Below are positions 23,278 through 35,038 of a stretch of 64,000 bases of DNA, in pieces. Source of the DNA: Hyparrhenia diplandra (Eukaryota > Streptophyta > Magnoliopsida > Poales > Poaceae); the NCBI GenBank assembly GCA_015847255.1, contig JADLZK010011545.1, positions 24,043 through 88,042 on the forward strand. Reading direction: 5' to 3'. Below the pieces are notes generated by a model that was given only the letters and a program-made list of their open reading frames with translations, ran no database searches and had not been told where the DNA came from. A program made the position numbers and the translations under genes. Every line of letters starts with the position of its first letter. Position 1 is the first letter of the stretch.

Positions 23278-24786
23278 TATTGAGCAGGTGATTGTTGGGC
23301 TCCCTGGATCCTCCTTCTTTTCTGCAAAAGGTGAGTCCACAACAACATCCGGTATAACCCGTTTACAGGCGCGGTTGTTTATTGTTACCATGTTAACGGA
23401 TTCAATGGGGCCCTCGGCCGGTCGGGCCGAGTCCTTTCCCAAGTTGGGTGCAAGCGCAGCAGATTAATTGAGCTATTTGGGTTTCTATCATTTTATTAAA
23501 GCTCAACCGATTCTTTTTGCTTGAGAAGATAGGGTTTCTAATTTTGTGTTTACATTTTCAAGCATTTTGTCATTGAAAGATAATTTCTTGTTTAAACTTT
23601 CATTAATTTTAGCTTGACCATAAACTAAATCTTTCAAGGAGGGTTGATTGGAATTGAAATTGGAATTGTAACGTAATTGTAAATGTTACCTCCTTGTGGG
23701 CGATTCTGATTGTTCCACCCATTGTTATTACCTGGACGAAATCCGTTGTTGACGAAGGCTACATCTTCTCGTGTTTCGGGACAAGAGCTTCCCGAATGTC
23801 CAACCTCTCCACAGACTTCACATGTCATATGTGAGTCCATGGGGAGTGTAGCACTACTTGACGGAGCTTGGTCGCCCAGTCTTTTCATCGGGGAGATCGA
23901 TCTTTGCAAGAAGCGTATCGGTCTCCTTGACTGTGTGCATACCTTTTTGTGTTTTTCGAGGGGCCCGTTCTTCTCCCCGGCCTTGGTTCTCGATCATCTT
24001 CTCGATGAGTGCTTACGCTTTCTCAACAAAGTGAGGGATAAGAATGCCCCTCCAAAGAAGCTAAAGATCTATGTGGCCCTTCGACATGGTCATAAGACCA
24101 TTGTAGAAGTTCGAAGGACGAGCCACTTCTCCATGCCATGATGTGGGTAGGCGAGGATGTACTCTTGCAGCCTCTCCCACGCCTCCGGTATGGGTTCCAT
24201 TGTCGTCTGGCGAAAGTTGGAAATTCTTGCCCCGCAGGGCATTGGTTTTGCCCATTGGGAAGAACCTTGCGAGGAATACGGTGGAGCATTTACTCCAAGT
24301 GCCGACAAGCCTCCTTGTCCTTGTAGAACCATTGCTTCGCCTTCCCCACAAGGGAGAAGGGAAACAAGCGGAGCTTGATTGCATCCGCTCAACGCCCTTG
24401 ATGACGATTGTGTCGCACAACCCAAGAAGTTCTCGAGATGAGCATTTGCGTCCTCGCTTGGGTCCACAGAATGGACTTGCTTGTACCATCGTGATGAGGC
24501 CAGTCCCTTAACTCAAAGTTCTTGTCGCCCAAGTTGACGGGGGCCAACGGGACATTGCCCACGATAGGGACAAAGAGTAGTCACGGAGTGTCTTGGTGGC
24601 CATGAGTGTTGATGAAGATGGTACTTGGATGACAGGTGCAACCTCCTCGGGAGTGATGACGGGAGGAGTGGCTCGAGCTCGACTCCTTCCGAGAAAGCCT
24701 CTCCGGATTGTCGACGAAGTTTTTCGCGGCAGTTGCGACCAATCATACACTATCTCTGTTTTTGGCCCACAGCGGGAAGAAAACAA
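23278..24786 (-). pseudogene. Element D gag, second (left) copy
   Basis: Frames 24508-24786, 24023-24489 and 23634-23909 cover gag: MATKTLRDYS, MVQASPFCGPKRG, FLARFFPMGKTNALRGK and PHHGMEKW, then a CCHC knuckle (CEVCGEVGHSGSSC, about 23776-23829) and an Asn/Gly-rich tail. The stretch 23278-23442 reads toward a protease start (DPGSPTITCSIG), related to DPSTPTIACSIN of element A, but then changes to unrelated sequence. Several frameshifts break the frame. Confidence 0.75.
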
Positions 24787-24897
24787 AAAGAGTTAGTCTG
24801 CAAAGATTAGGGCTATCATCCATACATGTGGTTATGATCATCTTTATTAATTTTTTTTTTTAACCTTGCCTTCCCGCAAGCGGCGCCTTTAAATGCT

Positions 24898-24967
24898 TGT
24901 TGGCGTTTCTTAACGTTATTACTACGAATAGATTTTAAACCTATCGGCAATGGCGCCTTTAAATGCT
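24898..24967 (-). repeat. Duplicated LTR end and PBS of element D, left copy
   Basis: On the minus strand the LTR end GCCAACAAGCATTTAAAGGCGCC occurs twice, about 70 bases apart (boundaries 24968 and 24898). The same doublet is at 31791-31864. The repeat predates the duplication of D units. Confidence 0.75.
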
Positions 24968-26561
24968 TGTTGGCATTTCTTAGCACAATCACTAAGAATA
25001 GATATTATGATTAATGATAACGCCAAGAGAACGTCGGGTGATAGATGAATTAAATATTGCAAGGGTCAACCCGCAAGCGCACGGATCTATCATCGTAGCA
25101 TTTCACCCGGTGAGTACTCGGGTATCGTTCATTTATATTTTCCCATGGGAAGGCAGGTTTAGATTTAATATGATGATGATATAGCCCACAATGTATGTAT
25201 GGATAGCCACTAATCATATACAGGGGTAAGTGATAATAATATTGGAGATAGTGGTGACACACACACTTCTTGAGCACTAGAAGGAATAAATAGAAAATAA
25301 CATAAAAAGGAAAATCTATGTTGAGTTGGCTATTCTAATATCGCCAATGCGTTAGACTATAGTCTACATACGTCATTCATGGTTCACAGTAGGGATGGGC
25401 TAAAGTGATGAGGAGATGCCCGCGGCTGGTATCCGCCAGCCGGTTGCACTTGATAAGACTCCAACCCAACACCCGGATGTGGAGGAGTGCAAAGGACGGA
25501 TAGAGTTGTCACACCTCTCGCTTAGCCTACCTCACTACCGTGGGATGCCGGCATTTCCCGAGATGATTCCCTATAGACCTAAGCACCATGCTTACATTTA
25601 TAGAGAACTACCTAAACTCCCTCAAGGTACCCCGACCCCTACGGATCGACAGAAAGAGTAAAGGTAAACCCGAAGGTACACTGCACCATCACTTTCGAAC
25701 TTAGTTCTACTACGTTCCAAGAATAAAATATGATTCAATTAGCCTAAAGTTAGTCATGTTAATTATCACATTATACTAACTATACTCTAGTTGGCACAAT
25801 ATGAATATAACATGAGGGTAACTATACTCTAGTTCATATGCATTGCGATATAAATAATGAGACTTGAATAAAGGAAAGAACTTCATAGTAAATTACCAAA
25901 AGATCCTTCCAAGGAGACAAGCCCTCCTTGAAGCTCCGCCTAACTCAAATACTAACACTAAACTAATGAAGAGGAGAGAGTGGTGCTCAAGGTGAGGATG
26001 TAACAATGTGAAGTGTGTTGTGTTGTGTGTGTGTGTTCATAGTGAGGAGTGCCTCTCTTTATATAGTGGAGAGGAGGAGGGAATGGAGGGCTCTCCTTGC
26101 TTCGAGCTCTTCTTGGCGGGAACGAAAGTTTGCACAACATGCAACCGCCGCTTGAAGTTCGCACCAAACCGCCAGAGAAAGGGCGGGAGCATTGGCCGAA
26201 ATTTGGCGCCGACCGCCGCAGTGGGCCGGCCGGCCCCTGGGCTGGGCCTCTCGGCCCCGCCTTCTCCCCGTCGCGCTTTTGTCACTTGTATGTTGGGCCT
26301 ATGGTGGTGCATGGGCCGGTTTTATGCGCGGGGTTTGGTCTCCTTGCTCAATCCACTCCTTGGCGTCTTTTTATTCAAATGCGCTTTCTAATTTATTTGG
26401 CAACTTTGTACCTATTTCCACTTTTATACCCGCAAGACATAATTTCTAGAATACAAGTGGAACTAGGTTAGAAGTAAAGGTATATGCATCATAAGTTTGC
26501 CCCTTTCTCATGAATTGGATATAAGTTGGCGGTATAATATACTCAATAATGACCGCCAACA
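24968..26561 (-). repeat. Element D LTR, left copy
   Basis: TGTTGGCATTTC...ACCGCCAACA, 1.59 kb, matching 31865-33454. On the minus strand a TATA box (TATATAAA, 26058-26065) leads into a leader with GA/CT-rich sequence. Confidence 0.9.
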
Positions 26562-26597
26562 AGTCCCCCTGCTTAACCTTTGCTCGTCCCGAGCAAA
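26562..26597 (-). other. Element D polypurine tract and hairpin
   Basis: Minus strand: TTTGCTC-GGGAC-GAGCAAA (26579-26597), then GGTTAAGCAGGGGGACT up to the LTR at 26561. Confidence 0.8.
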
Positions 26598-28214
26598 TAG
26601 CTAAGTGTTTGGTTGTTGATCGGGAGTTGCTACAATGCCGATATATTTCAAAATGTACCATGCTCATAACAAAATATTCTTCCGTTGTTTAAATAAATTG
26701 GCATTTCTATCTATCCTTGTATACTTAAATCATATGGGGCTTCTAACATTTTTCAAACTCTTGGGTCATTGCAAGATAGAATGGTTTTTATAGAAACACC
26801 AATCATTCGTTCTTGATTGATCATTCATGAGAGAGATTTTTTTTTTTTTTTAGAATGATTCCTTAAATCATCTCGTGTGTGCAAACCATAAGGAGAAACA
26901 AGTCATAAGCCCCGATCAAGATATGCATGTGAAATTTTATTTCTTTTTGATAAGGTATGGGCTAGCTCTTATTTCTTTTTAGAGAAGTGGGCTCTACTCA
27001 CCCCGGACACTTGTCCATTATCCTTCTTTCTTTTTTTTTTTTTTTAGAGGCGGGTATCGAAGTACCCATTGTTTTATTTTTAGGACACGCGTCCATTTTT
27101 TCTAGCTTAGCCCATAACCTATTTTTGGCAATGTGAATCTTGATCAAAAGCGTATGACATGTGTCTCACATAGGCTATCATGAGAATTTTGATAATTAAG
27201 GAATTTTGAAAATTATTCTCCGAATGATGAATCTCTCTTAGAACAAAATCATAGTAGATTCTATTTTTACCATATCATATCCGGCAATAGCTTAGAGAAG
27301 AATCATGTGTTTGCATACCCACAAATCATTAAGTTTTAGGACAAGACAAGTTAAGCCAATAAACTTAAACACTGGGGAATACAATTTTATGAACTAGGTG
27401 CAAATTGAACTATAGACAGAGCAACTATTCATCATTTCAACTTTAGAGAAATTTAAGCATCCTTATACTACATATTGGAGTGGAATTATATATTTTTTTT
27501 TTCTTTTCATTTTTTTTTTTTTTTTATTATTATTTTATTGAATAAAGGAAAATGAAAATGAAAATTTAAGAGATAAAATAAAATGATAGGGGAGGTAGGC
27601 ACTTACCTCCGTGGGGGGGTCCTCCCCAAGCTAGCCGATGGCTTATGGGTTAGGGGGTAGTACCCCATGTGGCGCTGTAACGCCATCTCGTGCCTCGTGC
27701 TCCCGCCGCCTCCGTTCCGCCTCTTCCGCTTGGTGTTGCGTGTACCGCCGATGGTGTTGATCGGAAACGCACACCAAAACCGGTGAGTGATGTGCAATCT
27801 CACCGTGCGGAGTTCCACATTCCCGAAGTCGGGTGTTGATCTCTTGAGCGCCTCGGGATCCACCATAGAGTGACGTGGTGGTGGTGGCAACCCTTTCGAG
27901 TCGGAGGACACCGAGTGTGTCTCATGCCATGTTGACCCTCCCGCTTGGTCGGACGAGGTGTGAACATCCCTTCATCTTTGGAAGGTGGGTGTGAGCCCGG
28001 GGTTCAGCGTTGGTGTAAAGAACCCCTGGGCGTGGGCATCGGTACGGGTGTAGGCCGTGGCATCCGGGAACCACCGGCCTCCCCGTAGCTCTCCTTCGTG
28101 ATGACCTCGCGAGAAAGAAAGAACTCCTGCGTGCTTCGCCTAGCTCAACTAGAGCGAAGGTGAGTGATGGGGATTTATATAATGAGAGTTCCGGGTTAGG
28201 GAGCGGAATCTCAT
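26598..28214 (-). other. Element D 3' noncoding region
   Basis: On the minus strand it shares blocks with A and B: GATGAATAGTTGCTCTG (27419-27435) and two GGACA-type palindromes (26989-27016 and 27082-27094). Long T runs occur at 26829-26850, 27027-27045 and 27490-27540. Segment 27600-28200 is GC-richer with short minus-strand frames, none recognised. Confidence 0.65.
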
Positions 28215-29016
28215 TTATATATCCCAAAAATAATAAATAATCTTCTCATGGTCATTCTCATCAAATTTTATTATGTGCCTTTGTATCAGGTGTGATATTG
28301 AAATTTCCAGAGGTGGAGTATCTAGGTATGTGACATTTTTGCCTTCCAATGCACCAATGTTACTAGCAATCCTTGTCACAAGAGAGGTACAATAAACAGG
28401 TGTGGATTGTTTAAAATTACTAAGCATGCATTTTATGATTTCTTTTACAGAGCAATCTTTCTCTTGTGAACCATGGCATAGAGGCATTGCATCTCAACAT
28501 CTAAAAGACGATGAAATTCATGCCTAGGAAACAAAGTTATGGCAATCCATTTTTGCATGAATTTGAATGTTGGATGATGTATGTTGGCATTAGAAGGACT
28601 AAAACCTAGGATCCAGAGGAACTATGGTGGAGATTTCGGTGAAAAAGGCGGCACGATTAAAAACGGTAAAGCAAATGCCTAAGTTTGTGCAACATTTCTT
28701 AGCATCAAAACCTATGTGCCTAGCCATTTCTTGCCATGTGTAATAGTGATATTTACCAAAAAGTCTCGAAACTAACTCCCCGATCATGAACTTCCAAAGA
28801 TCCTAGAAATTGGATGGTGAGGAGGCGAGAGCCCGGCTCATCCGGGGAGCAATCCCGGACCATCCGACGTTTTTCCAAATGATGGGGAATTCGATATCCA
28901 TACCTAGGTTTTCGAGGACGCCGTTGGGGAAGCGAGGAGGGGAGCGAAGTCTCGGTTCTTGAGGATGTTGTAGGCTTGCATCTCTCGTTCTCCTTCCGTG
29001 TCGAGGTGCGGTGCAT
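28215..29016 (-). pseudogene. Element D extra ORF of unknown function (broken)
   Basis: Minus-strand frames 28753-29016, 28599-28787 and 28215-28487 look like pieces of one protein: KYHYYTWQEMARHIGFDAK, then SVKEIIKCMLSNFKQSTPVY and TSLVTRIASNIGALEGKNV. The pattern, a helical domain followed by a C-terminal stretch, recalls extra ORFs carried by non-autonomous grass retrotransposons, but I cannot name a family. Frameshifts separate the pieces. Confidence 0.4.
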
Positions 29017-29960
29017 CGGCTTCCTCGATCGTCATCCCCGTGGGTGTTTGTTCTTGCTCTTGCTCTTGCTCTTGCTCTTGCGAGGGTGTGTCTTCTTCAT
29101 ATGCTTCGTGTTGTCGAAGTGTGTACTCGAACTTCCTTGGGAGAGCCTCGCGCTTCTTCTCACGCCCTTCTTGATCGCGCTTGCCGCTTTCCCGAACATG
29201 TTAGCGAACAAAAGGCTTAACGGAATGGAAACAAGTGCTTACTCTTGGAGAGAACTTGGAAGAGAGAGCTTGTGAGAGAGAATGTGGGTGTTCTTGCACT
29301 AGAGCTTGGAAATGCTTTGTGGAGTGCAAGAAGTGAGCAAGTAGCAAAATGAGAGAGTGAGGGAGTGAGAATGAGAGGGGTGGAGAGTTTTCCGGCCACC
29401 TCTCGTATTTATAGCACGATGCACCCCGACACAATTCGGACGAGGGCAACGGCTAGTGCTCGTGGACCGCTTGGGCCCGTGACAGAGGCGCCGCTGGGGG
29501 CGACCGCCCAACGCGCCGATCGGCCCCACCCTAGGCCCTCGCCGCCCGCTTTGGCGGTGGTGCGTTCAAACGGTCGAATCCGACCGTTGTGCGTTGTGCA
29601 ACGGTTGGCGTTCAGCCCAAAACCTTGTTTTTTCATTTTCTCTCATTTTATAATTTTTTTTTGGAATAAAGTTTTATTCAGAGTATGAAATCTTATCAAT
29701 CTATTTTTTATTTATATTATTATATTTTAATTGACATGGAAAATATGGCAATGGGATTAAAATATAAAAAGGAAATTTTTAATATTAAAGAATAAAAAGG
29801 AAATGAATTAATTAAAGAGGTTTTGAATTCAAATAATTTAATATGAGGAAAATAAATTTATAGAAGGAAAATATTTATTTCTTACCTTTGGTGAAGCTTA
29901 CCTTTAGGCACGCTTCACACGCCATGCCTTCTTCGTATTTTTGGATGGTGACATGGTAGG
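29017..29960. other. Element D region between unknown ORF and protease
   Basis: Contains a hexanucleotide microsatellite of TTGCTC units at 29052-29079 and GA-rich sequence at 29270-29380. A GC-rich patch lies at 29440-29620, and AT-rich sequence follows to 29880. No gene recognised. Confidence 0.5.
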
Positions 29961-29971
29961 TGATGGCGACT

Positions 29972-30382
29972 TTATTTCTTCTTGAATCTTTTCGGGGTTG
30001 CAGGGGCACGCTCCTCCTCCTTCTTGGTAGGGACAGTACGACTCTCCTCTTTGGTTTTGTCGTCCGTCATTCCTCGGGGTTCTTTTGCCTTGATCGTTGT
30101 CTTTGCTTGGGGTTCAACCTTTTTCTTTTTTCGGGATTTCTTCCGGTTGTATCCATTGAATAGGCATTGGACCATGTTCTTGAATTCGAAGTCGACCCTT
30201 CCCTTGCCAACATGGATGGTAGCGTTTGTTGTGTAGAGGAATGGTCTCCCCAACAACAATGCTACGTGATCTTCTTCTCCCATGTCCACGATGATGAAGT
30301 CCGTGGGGACATAGCTATCCTTCACCCTTACCAAAATGTCTCGAAGAATCCCTTCGGCTTTATTCTTTGTTTGATCCGCCAT
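29972..30382 (-). pseudogene. Element D retropepsin-like domain (C-terminal part)
   Basis: The frame reads FEMADQTKNKAEGILRD-like, then VKDSYVPTDFIIVDMGEED and LLLGRPFLYTTNATIHV, which matches the second protease domain of element A (LQMADQSYRVPEGI, VLGRPFLNTTRAIIY). The catalytic Asp part upstream is lost or scrambled. A Lys-rich tail follows. Confidence 0.7.
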
Positions 30383-30489
30383 TTCGAAGTTTGGTCTTGG
30401 TGCGGGATAATGGGAAGTGTTGTGTCATTGGTCTTCTTTGACATGATGGGAAGTGTAGGAGTGTGTCATTGTATGGGCCTTTGACATGA

Positions 30490-31699
30490 TGTTGATCCTC
30501 CTTCCCCTAGAAAGGTGAGTCCACAACAACATCCGGTATAACCCGCTTGGCGGGTTGTTTATTGTTACCATGTTAATGGATTCAATGGGCCTATTGAGCA
30601 AGTTGGGTGATTGTTGGGCTATTTGGGTTTCTATCCTCCTTCTTTTTTATGAGAAGATAGGGTTTCTAATTTTGTGTTTACATTTTCAAGCATTTTGTCA
30701 TTGAAAGATAATTTCTTGTTTAAACTTTCATTAATTTTTAGCTTGACCATAAACTAAATCTTTCAAGGAGGGTTGATTGGAATTGAAAGAATTGTCTTGT
30801 AAATGTTACCTCCTTGTGGGTGGCGATTCGATTGGCCATTGAGTGTTGATGAAGATGGTACTTGGATGACATCTTCGTGTTTCGGGACAAGAGCTTCCCG
30901 AATGTCCAACCCTCCTTCACATGTCATATGTGAGTCCATGGAGTGATGATGACTTGGGAGGAGTCTTTCATCGGAGATCGATCTTTGCGCGTGGTCGGTC
31001 TTTCCGAATGCATACCTTTTGTGTTTTCGAGGGGCCCGTTCTTCTCCCGGCCTTGGTTCTCGATCATCTTCTCGATGATCGCTTTCTCCTGAGGGATCCC
31101 CACAATGTGGAGACATGGTCATAAACCATTGTAGAAGACGGGCCACTTCTCCATGCCATGATGTGGGCGGCGAGGATGTACTCCGCTCAACGCCTTGATG
31201 ACTGAAAGTTGTGTCAGGGCATTGGTTTTGCCCATTGGGAAGAAGTTCGAGATGAGCATTTTAACCTCCCTTGTCCTTGTAGAACCATCGCCTTCCCCAC
31301 AAGGGAGACGTAATGGACTTGCTTGTACCATCGTGATGAGGACGATTGTGTCGCTTAACTCAAAGTTCATTGTCGCCCAAGTTGACACGAATGGACTTTG
31401 CTTGTACCATCGTGATGAGGACATTGCGCCCAAGTTGACACCCACCGGGACATTGCCCACGACAGGGGACGAGTAGTCACGGAGTGTCTTGGTGGCCATG
31501 AGTGTTGATGAAGATGGTACTTGGATGACAGGTGCAACCTCCTCGGGAGTGATGACGGGGAGGAGTGGCCCGAGCTCGACTCCTTCGAAAGCAACCTCTC
31601 CGGATCGTCGACGAAGTTTTTGGCGAGGTTGCGACCGTCATACACTATCTCATTTTTTCGCCCACAACGGGAAGAAAACAAAAAAGAGTTAGCTTGCAA
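30490..31699 (-). pseudogene. Element D gag, first (right) copy, scrambled
   Basis: Corresponds to 23278-24786 but is shorter and mosaic. Blocks such as CCGCTCAACGCC-TTGATGAC and GAGATGAGCATTT sit at other places than in the sister copy, a 30-base block (AATGGACTTGCTTGTACCAT...) occurs twice, and a piece of the gag start (GTGTTGATGAAGATGGTACT) appears a second time near 30843. The zinc knuckle has lost its first two Cys. See findings: this may be an assembly artefact. Confidence 0.65.
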
Positions 31700-31790
31700 A
31701 GATTAGGGCTATCATCCATACATGTGGTTATGATCATCTTTATTAATATTTTTTTAACCTTGCCTTTCCAAGAACGGCGCTTTAAATGCT

Positions 31791-31864
31791 TGTTGGCGTT
31801 TCTTAACGTTATTACTACGAATAGATTTTAAACCTATCCCGGCAAGAATGGCGCTTTAAATGCT
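31791..31864 (-). repeat. Duplicated LTR end and PBS of element D, right copy
   Basis: Counterpart of 24898-24967; the LTR-end motif GCCAACAAGCATTTAAA occurs at both borders, each followed by a GGCGCC PBS core. Confidence 0.75.
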
Positions 31865-33454
31865 TGTTGGCATTTCTTAGCACAATCACTAAGAATAGAT
31901 ATTATGATTAATGATAACGTCAAGAGAACGTCGGGTGATAGATGAATTGAATATTGCAAGGGTCAACTGCAAGCGCACGGATCTATCATCGTAGCATTTC
32001 ACCCGGTGAGTACTCGGGTATCGTTCATTTATATTTTCCCATGGGAAGGCAGGTTTAGATTTAATATGATGATGATATAGCCCACAATGTATGTATGGAT
32101 AGCCACTAATCATATACAGGGGTAAGTGATAATAATATTGGAGATAGTGGTGACACACACACTTCTTGAGCACTAGAAGGAATAAATAGAAAATAACATA
32201 AAAAGGAAAATCTATGTTGAGTTGGCTATTCTAATATCGCCAATGCGTTAGACTATAGTCTACATACGTCATTCATGGTTCACAGTAGGGATGGGCTAAA
32301 GTGATGAGGAGATGCCGCGGCCGGTATCCGCCCACCGGTTGCACTTGATAAGACTCCAACCCAACACCCGGATGTGGAGGAGTGCAAAGGACGGACAGAG
32401 TTGTCACCCTCCGCGCCTACCTCACTCACTACCGTGGGATGCCGGCATTTCCCGGATGATTCCCTATAGACCTAAGCACCATGCTTACATTTATAGAGAA
32501 CTACCTAAACTCCAGCGGTACCCCGACCCTACGGATCGACAGAAAGAGTAAAGGTAAACCCGAAGGTACACTGGACCATCACTCGAACTTAGTTCTACTA
32601 CGTTCCAAGAATAAAAATATGATTCAATTAGCCTAAAGTTAGTCATGTTAATTATCACATTATACTAACTATACTCTAGTTGGCACAATATGAATATAAC
32701 ATGAGGGTAACTATACTCTAGTTCATATGCATTGCGATATAAATAATGAGACTTGAATAAAGGAAAGAACTTCATAGTAAATTACCAAAAGATCCTTCCA
32801 AGGAGACAAGCCCTCCTTGAAGCTCCGCCTAACTCAAATACTAACACTAAACTAATGAAGAGGAGAGAGTGGTGCTCAAGGTGAGGATGTAACAATGTGA
32901 AGTGTGTTGTGTTGTGTGTGTGTGTGTTCATAGTGAGGAGTGCCTCTCTTTATATAGTGGAGAGGAGGAGGGAATGGAGGGCTCTCCTTGCTTCGAGCTC
33001 TTCTTGGCGGGAACGAAAGTTTGCACAACATGCAACCGCCGCTTGAAGTTCGCACCAAAACCGCCAGAGAAAGGGCGGGAGCATTGGTCGAAATTTGGCG
33101 CCGGCCGCAGCAGTGGGCCGGCCGGCCTCTCGGCCGGGCCTCTCGGCCCCGGCCCTCTCCCCCCGCCGCGCGTTTTGTCACTTGTATGTTGGGCCTATGG
33201 TGGTGCATGGGCCGGTTTTTGTGCTGGGTTTGGTCTTCTTGCTCAATCCACTCCTTGGCGTCTTTTTATTCAAATGCGCTTTCTAATTTATTTGGCAACT
33301 TTGTACTGTTTCCACTTTTATACCGCAAGACATAATTTCTAGAATACAAGTGGAACTAGGTTAGAAGTAAAGGTATATGCATCATAAGTTTGCCCCTTTC
33401 TCATGAATTGGATATAAGTTGGCGGTATAATATACTCAATAATGACCGCCAACA
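31865..33454 (-). repeat. Element D LTR, right copy (5' LTR)
   Basis: 1590 bp, TGTTGGCATTTC...ACCGCCAACA, matching 24968-26561 with small indels mainly in GC-rich stretches. Minus-strand TATA box at 32949-32956. The flank beyond 33454 (AGATTCACCGGG) belongs to CACTA H. Confidence 0.9.
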
Positions 33455-34130
33455 AGATTCACCGGGAGCTTCATCGTCAGCCCAAACTTGACCATTGGAC
33501 CGAGGATGAAATCACAAAGAACTAGGTCCAATGAGGGTTGTTTTTCCATGGATGCACCATATGATTCAGATACTATATGCCCATGTGCCCGGGATATTGG
33601 CTGAACACTAGCACCCCAAAGCACAAGGACTCGGGACTCTTAATATGAGTCCGAGTTCGATCTTGAATCATGGCACCCACGTAAGAGCGCAAGCCCCGGT
33701 GTCTCTCCTTCATCGAGTAAGACTCTTCTAGCACCTTTTACGTAAACCATTTTCTTGGACTAGGCATATCAGTATGTGGAGGGCTTTCTCCCAAAGAAAG
33801 GTCATATGTATGTGGAACTGGAAAGTACCGCTAGCAAAGAAGATCGAGGACGAAGAACAAGGAAAATAAGGAGAAAAAGATTTCCTAGATCCAAAACCCA
33901 TGACACTAAAATTCAAAACTAAGCCCCTCAGTATTTTGAGGAGAGGGTTAGGAACCACCGGACGAACCAAGAATGCAAGAACGAGAGGAGGGCGGGTGCA
34001 AAACACGGCGTCCCCTTGCTTGCCGTTTAAATAGGCGAGATGGCGTGGTTGAGTCGACCGCCGTTGTACGGAGGACGTGGCGGCAGCGGTGCGCCAAAGA
34101 TTGGTGCGTGGGTCGCCGGTCGAGTTGAGA
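33455..34130. other. CACTA H interior to the right of array D
   Basis: A minus-strand frame at 33436-33624 (SYGASMEKQPSLDLVLCDFI, then GPMVKFGLTMKLP) has protein-like composition but no family that I recognise. It could be part of a CACTA-encoded protein. The rest holds short frames only. Confidence 0.35.
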
Positions 34131-34480
34131 ACTGCGGCGCCGTTGAAATTTTTTGAAATCACTGCGGGTCTAAGTTTTCACCCGGCGGTGATGTCGAATA
34201 CCACGCGCGTAAAGATCCGCACCGGCGGTGATCTACACATCACCGCGGGTGTGAAACTATGCCCGGCGGTGATCTACACATCACCGCCGGGTGTGAAACT
34301 ACACCCGGCAGTGTTTTTAACCGACATTGATTTAACCGGCCGACGCCGCACTGGTGCCACGAGCTTTTCTCATCGATTCGGAGACACCGCCGGTTTCCTA
34401 ACCGGCGGTGAATGCTACCGGCAACGCGGTTCTCCAAGCGGCGGCATGCATGCAAAGACAAGGCCCACTTTGTGAACACG
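34131..34480. repeat. CACTA H right-side repeat block
   Basis: Dense ACCGGCGGTGATCTACACATCACCGC-type units in both orientations (for example two copies near 34213 and 34265), related to the subterminal repeats of the left end. Confidence 0.8.
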
Positions 34481-34565
34481 CTAAGTGAACGTGGATGGCT
34501 AGAGTATTGTGGTAAAAAAAGAAAAACAGTGATGGCTATCCGTTGGGCGGTACAAAGTTTGATTC

Positions 34566-34691
34566 TATAAATAGCCCGCAGGTGTTGTGGACGTGCTACG
34601 CCTTGTTGAGTGTGTCATTTTTGTGCTCCGGCCCGAGAAGTCTCTCGTCTCCCTCCCTCCCCTACCGCTCCCTCACCGTCAAGATCGAAGG
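34566..34691 (+). promoter_or_regulatory. Promoter-like TATA box, leader and splice donor in CACTA H
   Basis: TATAAATA (34566-34573) is followed about 30-120 bases later by a CT-rich leader (CTCGTCTCCCTCCCTCCCC) and a donor-like AAG|GTACGTGTGG at 34691. This is how a plant gene with a 5' UTR intron looks. Transcription would run toward the right end of H. Confidence 0.45.
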
Positions 34692-35038
34692 TACGTGTGG
34701 TTGATCTTGTAGCAATGGTAAACAATGTGAAGCATGCATTCCTTGTTTCAAAATAACAATGCTAAACTCGATCATCGTTCTTGAAAAAATGGTCAAAAAG
34801 CGGCTTGTTGGGGATCGAACCGGGAATTTCGGGATTGGGTGTTGGGAAACGCCGTGCCGGCCGAGGAAGCGGCCATTGGAAACGCAAGCGCAAGAAACGC
34901 GCGTAGCCGGTCGGCCTTTCATGGGGTGACGGGCGATCGCGACGGCCATTGGATGAGCCGGTCGTGTGTTGTTGATCGTTTTCATGGGCCCGCGTCTTGG
35001 GAATGACTATGGACTGCATGCATTCCATGGCTTGCTAC

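Larger units (their letters stand above)
23278..33454 (-). mobile_element. Element D: Athila-like LTR-internal-LTR-internal array inside CACTA H
   Basis: Read on the minus strand: LTR (33454 to 31865), PBS, gag, protease, unknown ORF, PPT, LTR (26561 to 24968), PBS, and a second gag that ends near 23278. The second LTR has a PPT on one side and a PBS on the other, so it serves as 3' LTR of the first unit and 5' LTR of the next. Such a chain arises by unequal recombination between copies. The final 3' LTR is missing. No pol region is present, so the family is non-autonomous. No TSD could be assigned. Confidence 0.8.

Noticed and set aside
29045..29080. Short regular repeats considered as a CRISPR-like array
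   Set aside because: Simple hexanucleotide microsatellite (TTGCTC) in a plant retroelement; no spacers.
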